Positions 1 through 10,555 of a stretch of 58,758 bases of DNA are shown in pieces. The DNA is taken from NCBI GenBank assembly GCA_001247695.2, contig LGRX02014848.1, positions 1 through 58,758 of the forward strand. Direction: 5' to 3'. Each line of letters opens with the position of its first letter. Positions within the stretch are counted from its first letter, which is position 1. The DNA is from Cymbomonas tetramitiformis. Lineage: Eukaryota > Chlorophyta > Pyramimonadophyceae > Pyramimonadales > Pyramimonadaceae. Below the pieces are notes generated by a model. That model did not search any database, was not told the DNA's origin, and saw only the letters and a list, made by a program, of their open reading frames with translations. The position numbers and the translations under genes are program-made.

Positions 1-246
1 AACCCAAAAGTTCGAGAATGGTGAGAGACCTGCCCTATGACACACCCGACGCATGACAACTTTCGAACTTTCGAGACTTTCGAACCCAAAAGTTCGAGAA
101 TGATGAGAGACCTGCCCTATGACACACCCGACGCATGACGACTTTCGAACTTTCGAGACTTTCGAACCCAAAAGTTCGAGAATGGTGAGAGACCCCAACA
201 TATGTGTGATGTGGACATAATGTGGACATGATGTGGACGTGAGGAC
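1..246. repeat. 82-bp tandem repeat, about 2.3 copies, running into a short minisatellite
   Basis: The same block (beginning AACCCAAAAGTTCGAG) starts at 1, 83 and 165, giving an 82-base period with few differences between copies. Each unit contains nested TTCGAA/TTCGAG palindromic pieces. The third unit breaks off near 195 and is followed by GTGGACAT-type repeats. It sits at the window edge, so the array may extend further to the left. I see no coding gene in it. Confidence 0.85.
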
Positions 247-292
247 GTGATGTGGACATGAGGTGGATATGATGTGGACATGATGTGGAATA
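205..292. repeat. Short minisatellite of GATGTGGACAT-like units
   Basis: About eight degenerate units of 10-12 bases (variants of CATGATGTGGA) follow one another directly after the 82-bp repeat. Any open frame through them is a by-product of the repeat, not a gene. Confidence 0.8.
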
Positions 293-329
293 ATTTCAGT
301 AACAAATGCATATTGTTCACTTTTTATTT

Positions 330-1900
330 ATTTTTTAATGGAAAGACTCTCGAACGGTTCCAAAAAAGATTCAATATTAGGAAAGTTGTACAATGGCGCA
401 CAGTTGTGTAAATTTTACTGCAGCGCTTTTAATGTCAACAAAATCGGATGCGACACTGGCCGAAGTCATCGTGATTTTTTTGCGGTTACGTTTTTTGGGC
501 GCGCGTGTGCAAAAGTTGGTCGGCGTCTTTTTTACCAAACACCTAACGTGCTCGCGCGTGTTTGCAACACTGGTCGCCATACGTGCGTGCGTAAACGGCG
601 GTAAAAAAAACGTGTCCGCAAATGCGGAATTTTGCAGTCCATCACGCTCGCGCGATTACATGTCGCTGCCTGCAAAAGTTTGAAACAAGGCAAAAATAAT
701 AATATTTTTTATTATTTTTTAAATTATTGTACACGACGTCGTTCCTGCACATTCAGGTTTAAGAAAACTACGTATTGTATTTTTACGATAGGGAAGCCGA
801 ATCCTAACAAAGCCGTATGTGATTTTGCAAACACGTAAGAAAATCAAAAAAGAAAGAATCACGCAAAAAAAACAAGCGTAAGACCGTTTTTTTACAACAT
901 CTAAAATGACACCATAAACTTACAATATTACAGGTTGTACGAAAAAAGTATATAATTTTTCATTATATTTTTGGGGATTTCGAGGCGACAACGCCGTGCA
1001 AATTTTGACCGAAACTAAGGTCGTTTCCATCTGCGTGATTACATGTCACCGCTTGCAAAACGTAGGCATACAATAGAAATTAATAAAATTTTCATAAAAT
1101 TTAAAAATCGGTATACGGTACCGTCTTTTCTGTACATTCAAAGTTGACGTAAAATACTTACTGTATTTACGAGAAGTTATCGATATCCGTACAACGTAAC
1201 ATGATATTTTGCTAACACTTACAAAAATCAAAAAATGAAAGAATCGCGCAAAAAAACAAGCGTAAGACCGTTTTTTGGCAACATCTAAAATGACACCATA
1301 AACTTACAATACCACAGGTTGTACGAAAAAAAAATATATATATATAATATTTTTGGGGGTTTCGACAGTTTGCTTCGGATTCGCCGCTTGGCTCTCTGGG
1401 CATTCACGGGGAAGCTGATTTCCCCCCCACTGTATGGGGGCCTGCTTCTCCCTGTTTCACCCCTCGCCGTGTGTGTGACGTGTGACACCCAGTTAGCCGT
1501 GACATCGATCCGTGACCTGCTAGTTAGCCTCCGCGTTAGCCTAACTTATCAGTTTATGTTATCACCGTTCCGAGCAGTTATGTGACAGACGTAACCCAAC
1601 GATTATATTGTTTTCTTGATGCATCGTCATCGGTGTCTGGTATATCCTCAGAGTAGGAAATCAAAAATGAAAGAATCGCGCGAAAAAAACAAACGTATAG
1701 CAAAATTTTGGTGGCATCTATATAGGCCCTACGAACTTACGACGATACAAGCTCGTACCCAAAAAATAGAAAAAAATAAAAAACCAATCATAAATATTTT
1801 TTTAACGCGACAGCGCCGTAGGAAGGAGTTCGAGAAAACGTTAACTAATAGGCCCTATCCTACTTGACCTTGTATTTGTTTTCGGAACCCACTGACGGTC
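330..1900. repeat. AT-rich non-coding region with a diverged ~385-bp tandem repeat
   Basis: The segment at about 650-1010 resembles that at about 1035-1395. Shared landmarks are GATTACATGTC, a run reading GAAAGAATC.CGC followed by an A run, AACATCTAAAATGACACC, and CAGGTTGTACGAAAAAA. A third, more eroded copy lies at about 1655-1835. Short open frames here are not conserved between copies, so I call no gene. A GC-rich patch at about 1390-1450 contains TGATTTCCCC and a hairpin like that of the SINE-like element at 10568. Confidence 0.65.
471..533. repeat. Dispersed ~65-bp repeat, copy 1
   Basis: A stretch with GATTTTTTGCGGTT, then GCGCGCGTGTGCAA, then GTTGGTCGGCG recurs at 3189-3252 in the same orientation with only a few differences. 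The two copies bracket the repeat region and the DUF3431-like gene. Confidence 0.75.
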
Positions 1901-1930
1901 TCACAATCAAGGTGCCTTTCTTACTATTGG

Positions 1931-2980
1931 CTAACACATCACTGCCTTGAAAGCTTGCTCTCTGTCAATAAGAGTGTCCCACATGTATTCCATAGGGAGA
2001 TTTTCTGTCTTTGTCGCATCAAGCAACCTCTCCCATCCTCCCCAGGATCGTGTGTGAATGGCTTCTCGACTCGCAACAAATTGCGCGCAGCATGTCCATG
2101 TAACTCGCTCAGGTACCTCTTCGTCCAATGTCCAATTTTTCCAGTTATTGTACAGATGATCGCGGAGTGGGATATCGGCATATATCCCCTTGATTCCTTT
2201 GGGGGAGACACACCGTGACGAGTAGGGTAAATTTAAGTTGTGATAGCCTCCACGCTCAAGAGTCTGGGGAGATCTGCTGGCGTTCATGGCTTGCAAGATG
2301 AGTGGACAAGGGGGAGTGCTGTGCCAAGAAATCGTATGCGCGTGCAGAAACGCAGTGAACTGTGGGAGTTTATCGTATTGATCAACGATGTATTGAAGAT
2401 ATGCTGAGGCCTCGCTCTGTCCGCCCCACGCATTTGGAATGGTTGTGACATTCTTGGAGTAATTGGTCGGGACTCTTTCCCAGTCGCCTTTCGTAGCCGA
2501 TCGATTCGTGTCCGTTACAGGCCCTTGAACATATGCGTGCTCATGTCCTGCCCCGATCTTGTAGAATACAGTGACTTTGCAGTCGTCGACGCAGCAATAC
2601 TCAAGATGCCGGAGGATTGAAGTTGGTTCTTCGTTGTACGCGCTTAACACTATGTTCAATACCCCTACTTGTTTCGCTTTTGGATCTGCCTCCGAATGAG
2701 TGCGTCCAAGTGATTCACTCCAACGTGACTCTGGCGAAGGAGGGATGGGAGGTGCAGCTGCCGTTATGGGTGCGAGTTCCAGTGAATCTGACCAGACATG
2801 ACTGCGTGAAACCAGACCGCTCGAGCCCACTGTATAGCTATATGCAAGCGGAGAGCCTGCTATGAAAAGCAACAACACACCAACACGGACGATGCTCCGT
2901 CCATGCTGGTTTGCACTTGCCCTGTTCAGTGCTTGTTGCAGGTACTTTGCACCACATGTTTGAAAGTTCTCGCATTGCAT
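1931..2980 (-). CDS. DUF3431-like type II membrane protein (probable glycosyltransferase-like)
   Basis: The frame opens at 3049 with GTG, but I place the start at the first ATG (2980), giving 349 residues. Residues about 28-50 form one hydrophobic segment after a short basic N-terminus, a type II signal-anchor typical of Golgi enzymes. The lumenal part has an SAYNEEP motif near residue 115. Around residues 185-225 a stretch reads NAWGGQSEASAYLQYIV and then a YDKLPQFTAFLHAH segment. Both resemble the core of DUF3431 proteins of fungi, oomycetes and algae, which are thought to be glycosyltransferase-like. Two N-x-S/T sequons precede this core. No TATAAATA box or 3' hairpin of the viral type is seen, and it lies outside the compact gene block. 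I infer a host gene, or a captured one. Confidence 0.7.
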   Translation of the reverse strand: MQCENFQTCGAKYLQQALNRASANQHGRSIVRVGVLLLFIAGSPLAYSYTVGSSGLVSRSHVWSDSLELAPITAAAPPIPPSPESRWSESLGRTHSEADPKAKQVGVLNIVLSAYNEEPTSILRHLEYCCVDDCKVTVFYKIGAGHEHAYVQGPVTDTNRSATKGDWERVPTNYSKNVTTIPNAWGGQSEASAYLQYIVDQYDKLPQFTAFLHAHTISWHSTPPCPLILQAMNASRSPQTLERGGYHNLNLPYSSRCVSPKGIKGIYADIPLRDHLYNNWKNWTLDEEVPERVTWTCCAQFVASREAIHTRSWGGWERLLDATKTENLPMEYMWDTLIDREQAFKAVMC

Positions 2981-3188
2981 CACGCAAAGCACTGTCGTCT
3001 GTGGTGTGTACTTAGAATTCAGGAACTTCTTGCTTTTCGTCCACCCCACTCCACTGACTATCCAGCTCCAGGTTCACCGTTCATAACCCACCCACGCCGG
3101 AAATGTATATTGTCACCGGGTAGTTGGGGACAATTTTTCCCAACTACTTGAACGCGACGCCTTGGATGCGACGCCGACTCAAGCCGCG

Positions 3189-3252
3189 GTGATTTTTTGC
3201 GGTTGCATTTTTTAAGCGCGCGTGTGCAACAGTTGGTCGGCGTTTTATTTTT
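3189..3252. repeat. Dispersed ~65-bp repeat, copy 2
   Basis: This is the second copy of the element at 471-533. It ends about 30 bases before the ankyrin gene, so it may mark a recombination boundary or contain that gene's upstream signal. Confidence 0.75.
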
Positions 3253-3279
3253 GCAGCGAAATCTGGCGGTGTCCACAAA

Positions 3280-4377
3280 ATGAAACCGCCGATGTTAAAT
3301 CGTGCATGGTCGCAATATGACACGAGCACGTTCACGATCATGTTTCCGACTAAGTCCGGGCTTCGAACCCAGCGTTTGCGACGCGCCGCGCACAAAAACG
3401 TCTTGGCTTTGGATGCAACGGACATGCTTACGCGACTGCGCGAGTTAGGACTCTTCGATGCCCTAGTGCTGCCCCATTTAAACGATACCGATCGACAGTT
3501 GCTGCGCAACACGTGTCGCGTTCTGCACGAGCTGCTGCCTGAAGCCGAACTGCGCGTGCGGCACGTCGTGTCACATTTGCCCCTTGCGACGTGGGCGTTG
3601 CAAGGGGCGATAAGTGACAAAGCGGTACGTTTGCGGCTGAGACGTACAATGTGCGAAGCAAGTGCGAGAGTGGGGAATCTTCGGGTGTTGCAAATGGCGC
3701 GCAGAAAGCACTGCCCGTGGGACGTAACGACGTTCAGGGGCGCGATGGAGGAGGGTCATTTTGATTTGTTCCAGTGGGCGTACGAGCAAGGTTGCCAATG
3801 GGACGGTGAGATACGTAATGTCGTGGCTTTTTTTGCGGCGTATTATGGTAATATTCAGATGGTCCAGTGGGCGCTCGATCACGACTGCTGGGTGGGCGAT
3901 GCGACAAGCACGGGCGCGGTGATAGGTGGGCAGTTGGGCATGTTAAAATGGTTGTGCGAGTTGGGTTGTCCGTTGCACGATGCCGACGCGAGTGAGTATG
4001 CAGCGAAAAGTGGAAACTTGGCGATACTGAAATATCTGAAACACCTAGGGTGCCTGTTCGACGAAAAAACGTGTTCAGCTGCAGCGAGCAATGGACATCT
4101 CGAGACGTTGCAATGGTTGCGCGAGCAGGGATGTCCGTGGCACGAAAGCACCTGCGCGAGAGCGGCGCTGTGGGGCCATTGGAAAGTGCTGCGATGGGCG
4201 TACGGGCAGGGTTGTTCGTGTGGCGATACGACGTTTTTTGCCGTTGCGACGTGGTCGGCAAGAAATAAACTTAACGTGGCACCGATCCTGGCTTCGGTTT
4301 TGCCGAGGTGTGCGTACGCCTCGTTTTTGAAAGAAGAAAAAAAACATTTGCTATTCTTTCCCGAGGATATTACGTGA
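3280..4377 (+). CDS. Ankyrin-repeat protein with an F-box-like N-terminal segment
   Basis: The product has 365 residues and starts with ATG. Residues about 57-90 look like an F-box (a leucine-rich helix, then an LRNTCRVLHELLP-type helix). From about residue 130 to 330 there are six to seven repeats of about 25 residues, each with a GHL/GNL turn and a C-P-W-type signature (for example CPWHESTC). This style of ankyrin repeat is common in giant viruses and in stramenopile and haptophyte genomes. F-box plus ankyrin proteins typically recruit substrates to an SCF ubiquitin ligase; that role is inferred. It faces the next gene, which is on the minus strand. Confidence 0.8.
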   Translation: MKPPMLNRAWSQYDTSTFTIMFPTKSGLRTQRLRRAAHKNVLALDATDMLTRLRELGLFDALVLPHLNDTDRQLLRNTCRVLHELLPEAELRVRHVVSHLPLATWALQGAISDKAVRLRLRRTMCEASARVGNLRVLQMARRKHCPWDVTTFRGAMEEGHFDLFQWAYEQGCQWDGEIRNVVAFFAAYYGNIQMVQWALDHDCWVGDATSTGAVIGGQLGMLKWLCELGCPLHDADASEYAAKSGNLAILKYLKHLGCLFDEKTCSAAASNGHLETLQWLREQGCPWHESTCARAALWGHWKVLRWAYGQGCSCGDTTFFAVATWSARNKLNVAPILASVLPRCAYASFLKEEKKHLLFFPEDIT

Positions 4378-4621
4378 GGGCACTTTAGGCAAATATTATA
4401 TTTTCAAGGAATTTATGGTTTAACACAGGTTTTACGCGCGCAGCTGCAAAATGCGTTCTGTTGCGATAAAGCATACACCGTTAGATCCGTGTATCTAAAC
4501 CCTGTTTGGGCAAGGCTTCGTTTAGCGGCGTGTACTATCGCGTTGTCAATTATGCAGACGAGGTCCTCCTTTTTTACTTGTTCCATCCCGATTGCGATTT
4601 AAAATATATACCAAATGTAAA

Positions 4622-4640
4622 TGGCGGTGCGCGACCGCCA
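4622..4640. terminator. Hairpin, 3' end of the 4644-7631 gene
   Basis: A perfect 7-bp stem (TGGCGGT/ACCGCCA) with a 5-base loop ends 3 bases beyond the stop codon of the minus-strand gene. It belongs to the set of palindromes found at many gene ends in this window. Confidence 0.6.
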
Positions 4641-4643
4641 GTT

Positions 4644-5248
4644 TTATTTGCGATCCTGCACGATGTTGTTATACGTGCCGTAAAAGTTGTATACGTGCGG
4701 TGCGCCAAGCGATCCAAAAAGTCGGTTCACTTCACGTAGAAACCCCCGCCTCGTAGGGATGTCAAATGCGTCCATCATTTTCAACCCAGCGACGATCGCG
4801 CTCGCGTCCTCGTCGTGCATAAGATTCTCGCACGCGCTACTAACATCCACCGAAAGTTTGTGCGTATTGATAGCGGCAGTCTCGTACGCTACCGTATTTT
4901 TGCCTTTCGTATCCACGTGTGACGTATCTTTATCCTCCGCGGCATCGCGCCGGTCAACGTGCGACTTTTTAGGTATGTTGCGTACGCTTACGCCGCGGTG
5001 TTCGCCGCTGAGATAACTACCCAGTGAATGCACGGCCAAGTCGCGGTCGGTGGCCACCGTTCTGGGGCACGTTGTATCTTGGTATCGATCGACCTCAGCG
5101 CTGACCGGGTCGACAGCGTCAGCGCCGAACCTTTCGAAAGTACCGTGGGATTTTATTAAACGGGGACGTTCGGGTTTTGCACCGTCCTCGTCCCTATCCC
5201 TGTCCTCGAGCCCGCCATCGTTATTAAGCTCATCCTCGTCCTCGTCCC

Positions 5249-5303
<55 letters not shown>

Positions 5304-7631
5304 ATCCTCGTCCTCATCCTCGTCCTCATCCTCGTCCTCATCCTCGTCCTCATCCTCGTCCACGTCCTCGTTTTCGCCTTCGTCCTCAGCATCGACCACT
5401 CCCCGGGCCACGTCTATGTTTACATCTCCGTCCCCGCGTTCGGGGTTGCTATCAGCCACGGCGACGTGATCTGCGCGACCGACGTCGGGAGAACACCAAT
5501 CGTCATTAGCGCAAGCGTCCGGATTGTCGTCGTCGTCGTCGTTGTTCGACTCGTGGTCGTCGCGCACGCCCGGACTAGCGCACGCCTCATGCTCGACGAC
5601 TTGATCAGAGATTGCGCGTACGCCCACCTCCGTATCGTCATGTCGCATGAGAGACGACGCGCGCCTGCCGATACTGCACTCGTGAGCGATGGGGTCGTCG
5701 TCTGTCTCGTAGTCGCTTCCGTACTCCGCGCGCAGACATGTCCGCTTGACGTGTCGGATGTACTCGGCGGGCATGGTGATGTTGTTCGGCAGCGTCGGGT
5801 CCTCGTCGACGTCCGGCGTTCGCGCGTACCACAACGATTTGAAAGTGCCAGAGTCGTATCGCATTTTGCGCTGAATCTCATCTGGCCGTTTGAACATGTC
5901 GTAGATGTTGTGATCCGTGAGGACCGACGCCGCCGCCAGTAGGTAAGGCCGCTTGTCGAACCACACGTTATTGGCCGGTAAATTGGTGCCCAACATGCTG
6001 TGAATATGTTTGCACGCGGTTCGCACCACGTCTCTGTGCTTCCACTTCGCGGCGACACACATCGCCCCGAACTCGTGCAGGTAGTTGTCCACGCTGAGAT
6101 TGATTTCGCACGGAAAATTGGGCTCGTTCCAGGCCGAAACGAAGCGCTCGGGATGTTCGTGATCGCACAGTGTGAGCGCGTCGCGGATGAGGTTGATGTC
6201 GCCGTTCACAAGCAACGACACGGCGGACGTCAAGGTGTACCGACACGGTTTCCACAGCTGGTCGACCGGGTGGGCCTGATTTAGGATCGCTTCCAGATCC
6301 AGCGCGGCGTTGTGCGCAAGGTCCGCGTTGAACTCGTAAAAGGGTACCGCGTTCACGATCAGTTGGGCTTCCACGTCGTCGATGACGGCGGTACGCTCGG
6401 CGATGGGCTCCGGCGGCTCCGACGTAAAAAGTTCGTCGTCCTTCTCGTCATCGGAGATCGGATTAGCCGCGTCCAGCTCGTACTTCTTGTCGGTCCACTT
6501 TATCAGAAGCTGCACGACCAGGTTGGACTTGCTGTCCTTGCATCTGTTGTCGCATTTTTTGAACGCGTCGAAGCAGTGCGCTCCGTCCCACTTTTCTTGA
6601 AACACGTCCTCCTCGTCCGAGTCGTACAACTCGCGCGCCTGCGGCACCAGGCTGAGGTTGCCGCACGTGACGAAGACGATCGCCTCGATCCAGTCGTCGC
6701 GTACGGTGCGCAGGTAAGCGCGTCCTCGCCTGGTCTGCAGCATGTCATGAAGCACCAGTCGCACTTTGCGCACGTCCTCTCGATCGGGTCTGCGACCCAG
6801 TTTGCGATTTTTGTAGGTGACGCTCGGAACGAGGTCCTCCGCTTTCAGCGGCGCCAAGCCGCGGGCGGCGTCCATCTCGTCACCCGCGGCCATCTCCGCC
6901 AGTCTAAACCGCTCCTGGTCCGCGCGACTCCTCTGCTCACGCCGTCGAATACCTGCGCGTTTGCGTTTGTCTCGCCGTACATAAGAGGCGTTTACAGTTG
7001 TCGACGGCGCGAGATCCGTCGGTGCGCCCAGCGCGTCGATGGGTTGCACCGCGGCGCGGCAGGCTTTGCCCTCTTTCATGTTTTGCCGTCGAAGCTGTTT
7101 AAGACGGCCGGACGCGCGCGTCGCTCCGGACGTAACGGACTGCGAGCATCCCTCAAAGACGTCACCATCGGACATGGACTGCACGTGGCGTTCTTTCGGC
7201 ATACGTTTAAGCGATTTGGGTGCTCGGCAGAACATATCATCCGATACGTGGCTATCGGATACGTCGATGAGCGGTCGTTTTTGCGCTCCGTCGCGTTTTC
7301 TAAGAAACAGGTCGACCATGCGCTCGTGATGCGATTGTCCGGGCCCTTTGGTCGTGCCTGAGTCGGTGTTGCGTTTGCGCTCTTCGGCCCGCCGTATGCG
7401 CTCGCGCAGGTGGCGCAGCACCAGCGCGACACGCGCGGAGTCGTACTTGGCGCCGTGATCCGCGGGGTCCTCGTGCGCGTACGCGGCAACGGGATCTTGT
7501 GTGATCTCCAACCAGGCGTCATGCAGTATGCGTAAGCTGTGGCGCGTCCACCGACCCATGTACAGATTTTTTATGCAGTAAATCCGCAACGGTTCGAGTG
7601 CGCTGTCGTGCGCATCGTCGTCGATCTCCAT
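4644..7631 (-). CDS. Large protein with a long Asp/Glu repeat, function unknown
   Basis: The frame opens at a GTG (7676); the first ATG is at 7631, giving 995 residues. The N-terminal third is basic (Arg/Lys-rich, including K-R-K-R-A-type patches) and may bind nucleic acid. Residues about 744-805 are an almost unbroken Glu-Asp alternation encoded by a GAGGAC hexamer repeat, visible as TCCTCG repeats at 5218-5370. Sequence on both sides is ordinary, so the repeat is an insertion-like expansion. I recognise no family. The upstream region (7632-7778) is shared with the divergent KH gene and contains a TATAGATA-like element. The gene ends at a 3' hairpin. Confidence 0.75.
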
Positions 7632-7778
7632 GATCCGATCGTCACTCAGCGCGCATCCCCCCCACTTTTTTTGCACGCTATGGGCGTTGGTTTAATTTTT
7701 GCGGTCACAAGTTTCGGTGTGCGATATAGATACACGCGCGCACCCGCGTGGTGCTTACGATTTTGACAACCGTCGGAC

Positions 7779-8511
7779 ATGCGATTTTTGCAGGATCAAT
7801 ATGAAACGGAAACGTACCACGACGACGTTTATCACGAGCGCGCCTACCAGGCTTACGCGCGGGCGCGTTTTGAACGCAACGCGCCGCGCGCCCGACCGGT
7901 TCGTATGTATCATCCGTACGCGCAGTACGCGTCCGGCGCAGACAGAGAACGCCCGATGATGCGCAGAGCGTCCACGCACGCCCGCGAGGATGTTTCGTCC
8001 ATACACGATCGAGGTCGCACGCGTGATACCGACTGCACGTGTCGCTCGGTGATACCGCTGCCCCCTAACATACCGACCGGACGCCTCATCGGTATCAAAG
8101 GTCGCAACCTGAGGGATCTGCAGTCCAAGGACGTGCTCGTGCACGTCAACGATTCCGAGGTGCGCGAACCACAACAATAGGACCGAACTATCGGCAACTG
8201 TTTAACCGGTGGTGCAACTTTTTGATACGTGTTGCCGGCGCACGGTTTGTCAATGGCAGGTCCTAATATCCGCTCGCGACGCCGCGGAGCATCGATACGT
8301 GCACGACAGAGTAACCGCACTCATCGAACGTTTGATAGATGAGGACTCGCGCGTAAACCAGGAATCGATGAATCGACGGCCCGATAAATTCGATCGCCCT
8401 CGCGCTGGATATCGGAACGGAGGCAAAGCCGCGGCCTACGCCGATACCGAGTGCGCCGCCGAACACGCAACCATGCATGATATGGATGACGAAGGCGAAC
8501 TCGAAGAATGA
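7779..8511 (+). CDS. KH-domain RNA-binding protein, two exons
   Basis: Exon 1 is 7779-8159 and exon 2 is 8260-8511, separated by a putative 100-base intron (8160-8259). Exon 1 opens with ATG and ends in the first half of a KH domain: a beta strand, then the GRLIGIKGRN loop (GxxG) and a helix. Exon 2 supplies the next strand (VLISARD) and the long closing helix. Without splicing, exon 1 hits a stop at 8178 and the second half lies in another frame. With splicing, about 210 residues form a complete KH fold. The C-terminus is acidic. The protein probably binds RNA. The alternative is a frameshifted pseudogene, but the exact GT-AG fit at the domain break favours an intron. Confidence 0.7.
8160..8259 (+). 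other. Putative spliceosomal intron in the KH gene
   Basis: The donor is GAG/GTGCGC and the acceptor is CAATGGCAG/G. Removal is phase 0 and joins the two open frames exactly between two KH strands. A TTTAAC sequence at 8202 could be a branch site. Frame-by-frame reading shows stops in both frames inside the segment. Confidence 0.65.
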
Positions 8512-8650
8512 TGAGCCCGATTAAATTGTTTCTCGCGTTGGACCGCTCCGGAAATACTTATAGCAAAACCGTAAATTTCGCCGATGCATCCTGAAGTATA
8601 CCGATATATCCGTATTCAAATCTTGATATCCGCCGCGTGTTATATATTAA

Positions 8651-10342
8651 ATGCAATCCGGCGCGCACGCGTTTCTGGAACTTGATTATTTATGCGCAGC
8701 GATCACCACCGGTAACCTCAGATCCCACTGCGCGCGCACCGTCGCGTTTCTGCGAGGAGGCAAGTGCGTCGACGCCGATCAGACGGATCGCTGCAGCATT
8801 TGGTGGGCTGGTAGAGACGCGTTAGCGCGTTCGCGCGCGGACGCTAACGGCGATGACGCCCGCACGGTGCTTGTCGCGCACGACATTCACATGTCCACCC
8901 AGATAAAAATGTACGGTCGCGTGCCGTGGGATTGGCTGCTCGCGTGCGCCAGAGACAGCTTCGCTGCTCGTCTCGGCTCCACGTGCCGGCACAAATTCGG
9001 TAACGTGCCGCGTCACGCGGACGCCCATCGCGTTTCGCTCGCGCAGACGCCTTCGGTGTGTTACCATGTCGTGCGCGACGAGTTGGATCCGATCGTGTCT
9101 TTGCTTCTCGATTTTGACTTTGAGGTTACCGCCGATTGGCAAGACGCGCGCTCGCCCGAGGGGCCCGTGGCCCGCGCCGTCCGCGCCATCGAACACGCCT
9201 GGCGCGGTTGGTTTCCGGGCTGCGAGGCGCACGTGCTTCTCCTGGAGACGTACTCGGACGGGGGCGGCGACTCGAATCGAGATAAGCCCAGCGTGCACGG
9301 CTACCTCTTCGAGACGCTGCCCGATCGCCAAAACCGAGACGCGTTCTGGCCCTTCACGGGGCCCGTATTCGCAAACAAACGCGCGTGCATGGCCTTCTAC
9401 ACCAGTTACCTGCACCCATTGCTACGCAGCGACCCGTACTTCGCGGCCCGCGGTCTGGTGCCCGAGAAGTTCCTGGATTGCGTCGCGGGGCACACAGCCC
9501 GCGCGGTAGGCATGGCCAAAACCGGCAGCGCTGGCTCCAAGCACCCGCGCTACTCGCGACTGCGGACGCCTATGGCGTTGAGTTCGCCCATGGCACTGAG
9601 GGTGTACCGACACAACCCCGTCTACTTCACGGGTCGAATGCTGGGACTCTTCGTGGACACGCCCATAAGCACCTTCACATGCGAGGGTCGCGGGGATGAC
9701 GTGCGACACCTGATGCGACTCTCGGACATCGTAGCGCGGGCGTCGGAGCTGGTGTACCCGGCTTTGTCGACCACCGGCGGGCCCGAACGTTCGCTACCGC
9801 GCGACACGGCGACGCAGCGGGAGCGGACGCGGCAGGTCGCGCGCGTGGACACCGTCACCCTCGAGCTGCGCGACGTGCTTCTGCGCGCGTATCGAGCGTG
9901 CCTGCGCGTAATCGAGGTGCGCGACGACGTGGTGGATCGCATGCAGCTGGACACGCGCCGGTTGCGCGTGAACATGGACGAGACGGGCGCCGTCGTCGCG
10001 AGCGTGCTGGTGTATCAGCGGGCGGACTGCAACTTCTGCCCAATCCGCGATTGCACGATCGTGCACAGCGACGCGCAACGGCGAGTCCCGTTGCGAGCGG
10101 TGTACGACGGTACGCGCACGGGCCGCGCGGAGGACGGGCACCGACGGGGCGACGCCGCGAAGATGTACATCGTGTACCAGCTGCTACCGAGATTTCCGAC
10201 GGTGATCAGGCACTACTGTTGGAAATGCAAGAGCACGGGGGACGCGGCGAGCAAACACGGCGTGGTCGTCGGGGTGATGACACCGCGCATGACGGCGGAC
10301 GTGCTCAACGCCGTCGCGAACTGCGTGCCCGCTTCCGCCTGA
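8651..10342 (+). CDS. Archaeo-eukaryotic primase (AEP) superfamily DNA primase
   Basis: The product has 563 residues. AEP catalytic motifs appear in order: L-L-D-F-D-F with metal-binding D154 and D156, then S-V-H-G with H216, then a basic G-S-A-G-S-K-H-P-R-Y-S-R segment near residues 290-305 that matches the third motif. Near the C-terminus are Cys pairs (CNFC at about 460, CWKC at about 523) consistent with the zinc-binding region of herpesvirus and giant-virus primases. It would make RNA primers for the polymerase encoded at 46764. No helicase domain is fused to it; helicases are encoded separately. A TATATATTA sequence ends 2 bases before this ATG, so either the promoter lies elsewhere or translation starts downstream, for example at M81. 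Confidence 0.8.
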   Translation: MQSGAHAFLELDYLCAAITTGNLRSHCARTVAFLRGGKCVDADQTDRCSIWWAGRDALARSRADANGDDARTVLVAHDIHMSTQIKMYGRVPWDWLLACARDSFAARLGSTCRHKFGNVPRHADAHRVSLAQTPSVCYHVVRDELDPIVSLLLDFDFEVTADWQDARSPEGPVARAVRAIEHAWRGWFPGCEAHVLLLETYSDGGGDSNRDKPSVHGYLFETLPDRQNRDAFWPFTGPVFANKRACMAFYTSYLHPLLRSDPYFAARGLVPEKFLDCVAGHTARAVGMAKTGSAGSKHPRYSRLRTPMALSSPMALRVYRHNPVYFTGRMLGLFVDTPISTFTCEGRGDDVRHLMRLSDIVARASELVYPALSTTGGPERSLPRDTATQRERTRQVARVDTVTLELRDVLLRAYRACLRVIEVRDDVVDRMQLDTRRLRVNMDETGAVVASVLVYQRADCNFCPIRDCTIVHSDAQRRVPLRAVYDGTRTGRAEDGHRRGDAAKMYIVYQLLPRFPTVIRHYCWKCKSTGDAASKHGVVVGVMTPRMTADVLNAVANCVPASA

Positions 10343-10403
10343 GATGTCGCATGTACAAATCGTTTAGGGATATTTGCAACGGAATAATAAAATTTTGGAA
10401 ATG

Positions 10404-10425
10404 GTACTGAGCAATATTTCAGTAC
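10404..10425. terminator. Hairpin downstream of the primase gene
   Basis: A perfect 7-bp stem (GTACTGA/TCAGTAC) with an 8-base loop lies about 60 bases after the primase stop, just beyond an AATAAA at about 10386. Confidence 0.55.
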
Positions 10426-10555
10426 ATAATTCTTTTACACACAGTGCGACGCGTTGCTGGTTTCTATTTTAAGATATTTTGATAAAACGACGTAAACAGT
10501 TATGCCACTAATGAGTTTGATAGATTTTATTTCATTGTTAGGTTGTAAGTAAAAT

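Noticed and set aside
205..292. CRISPR-like short repeats
   Set aside because: The units are contiguous and degenerate with no unique spacers; this is a minisatellite in eukaryotic-type DNA.
5050..5469. Poly-serine open frame
   Set aside because: Produced by the complementary TCCTCG hexamer that encodes the Glu-Asp repeat of the minus-strand gene.
6312..7361. 349-residue plus-strand open frame
   Set aside because: Antisense to the acidic-repeat gene; its Val/Arg/Ser-rich composition reflects the complementary codons.
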